Assembly (NCBI RefSeq): GCF_030848805.1
Contig: NC_092366.1
Location: forward strand, 20,770,181 to 20,834,180
DNA from: Temnothorax longispinosus
Lineage: Eukaryota; Arthropoda; Insecta; Hymenoptera; Formicidae
Reading direction: 5' to 3'
Length of the DNA stretch: 64,000 bases
Positions 63,635 to 64,000 of this stretch are shown in pieces. Within the stretch, counting starts at the first letter, position 1. Every line of letters begins with the position of its first letter. Position numbers and translations under genes: made by a program. The notes beneath the pieces are model-generated. The model made no database searches, was not told the origin of the DNA, and was given only the letters and a program-made list of their open reading frames with translations.

Positions 63635-64000
63635 GTACGTAGATACGATTTATCAGTATCGAGTGCCATTCATTTTTTTTTTTTCAATGTCGCGTATCGA
63701 TTGCGGTGGCGAATCGGCCGTATCGCACAGGGTCGACGCGGACTATAATAATAAATGCGCGCCGGAAGGTTTAAAGTGGAACGTGAGATACGTTTTTCTA
63801 TAGCGTACGTGCACCCTCGACGAAGCTGCGAATTATTTATAAGGTCTTCGTTGCCTCGATCGCCACAATATTCGCGCCACGTGCGTTTCTTCGCGCGACG
63901 ATTAAGCTCGAGCTTAACGAAAATAGCGAATGATTTATGAAAACGTAATCATAGGAAACATCGTTATACGAGCTTTATTTGTCTACTATATCTTTTGAAA
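63635..64000 (+). other. Intron of the second SNMP gene
   Basis: Follows the donor at 63635 (ATCG/GTACGT). The next exon is outside the window. No exon seen in this stretch. Confidence 0.6.

Overview
The window reads as nuclear DNA of a hymenopteran insect, most likely an ant. Genes are spliced with GT-AG introns, spacers are AT-rich and dotted with small palindromic elements, CpG-rich patches mark gene starts, and the proteins are insect-type (SNMP/CD36 receptors, VPV-repeat secreted proteins). I rebuilt gene models by hand, joining open frames at splice sites and requiring phase to be kept. Species and expression cannot be read from sequence alone.

Layout. (1) 226-1657 (-): three exons of an unrecognised, probably secreted protein that runs off the left edge. 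(2) 4075-4483 (+): Tim9, a mitochondrial import chaperone. (3) 5244-7167 (-): GPATCH2/GPATCH2L-like protein in four exons, with no G-patch visible. (4) 10024-17703 (+): ten-exon, 1300-residue chromatin/ubiquitin-type protein combining MBD, PHD, F-box and leucine-rich repeats. (5) 20157-35848 (+): SETD3 actin-histidine methyltransferase in seven exons. Its third intron is 13.4 kb and holds, on the opposite strand, a complete two-exon gene for a 1070-residue type I membrane protein (22142-28737). (6) 39213-40742 (-): one-exon C2H2 zinc-finger protein. (7) 42343-44719 (-) and 46940-48356 (+): a head-to-head pair of secreted Val-Pro repeat proteins, probably cuticle or extracellular-matrix components, with matching gene structure. 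(8) 53898-58167 (+) and 60882 to the right edge (+): tandem SNMP1-type CD36 receptors with nearly identical exon lengths and a possible extra N-terminal exon.

Between genes there are at least nine small non-autonomous mobile-element candidates. They include three copies of a family ending in CCCAGGTAGCA, two near-perfect long palindromes, TIR elements of about 770 and 580 bp, a piggyBac-like TTAA element, and a decayed non-LTR retrotransposon tail. There is also a diverged tandem duplication near 8.1-8.8 kb. I saw no rRNA, tRNA or CRISPR.

The genes do not form a pathway. The functionally linked sets are the VPV pair and the SNMP pair, both products of local duplication. The best candidates for undescribed biology are the MBD-PHD-F-box-LRR architecture, the nested membrane protein, the SNMP N-terminal extension exons and the VPV pair.
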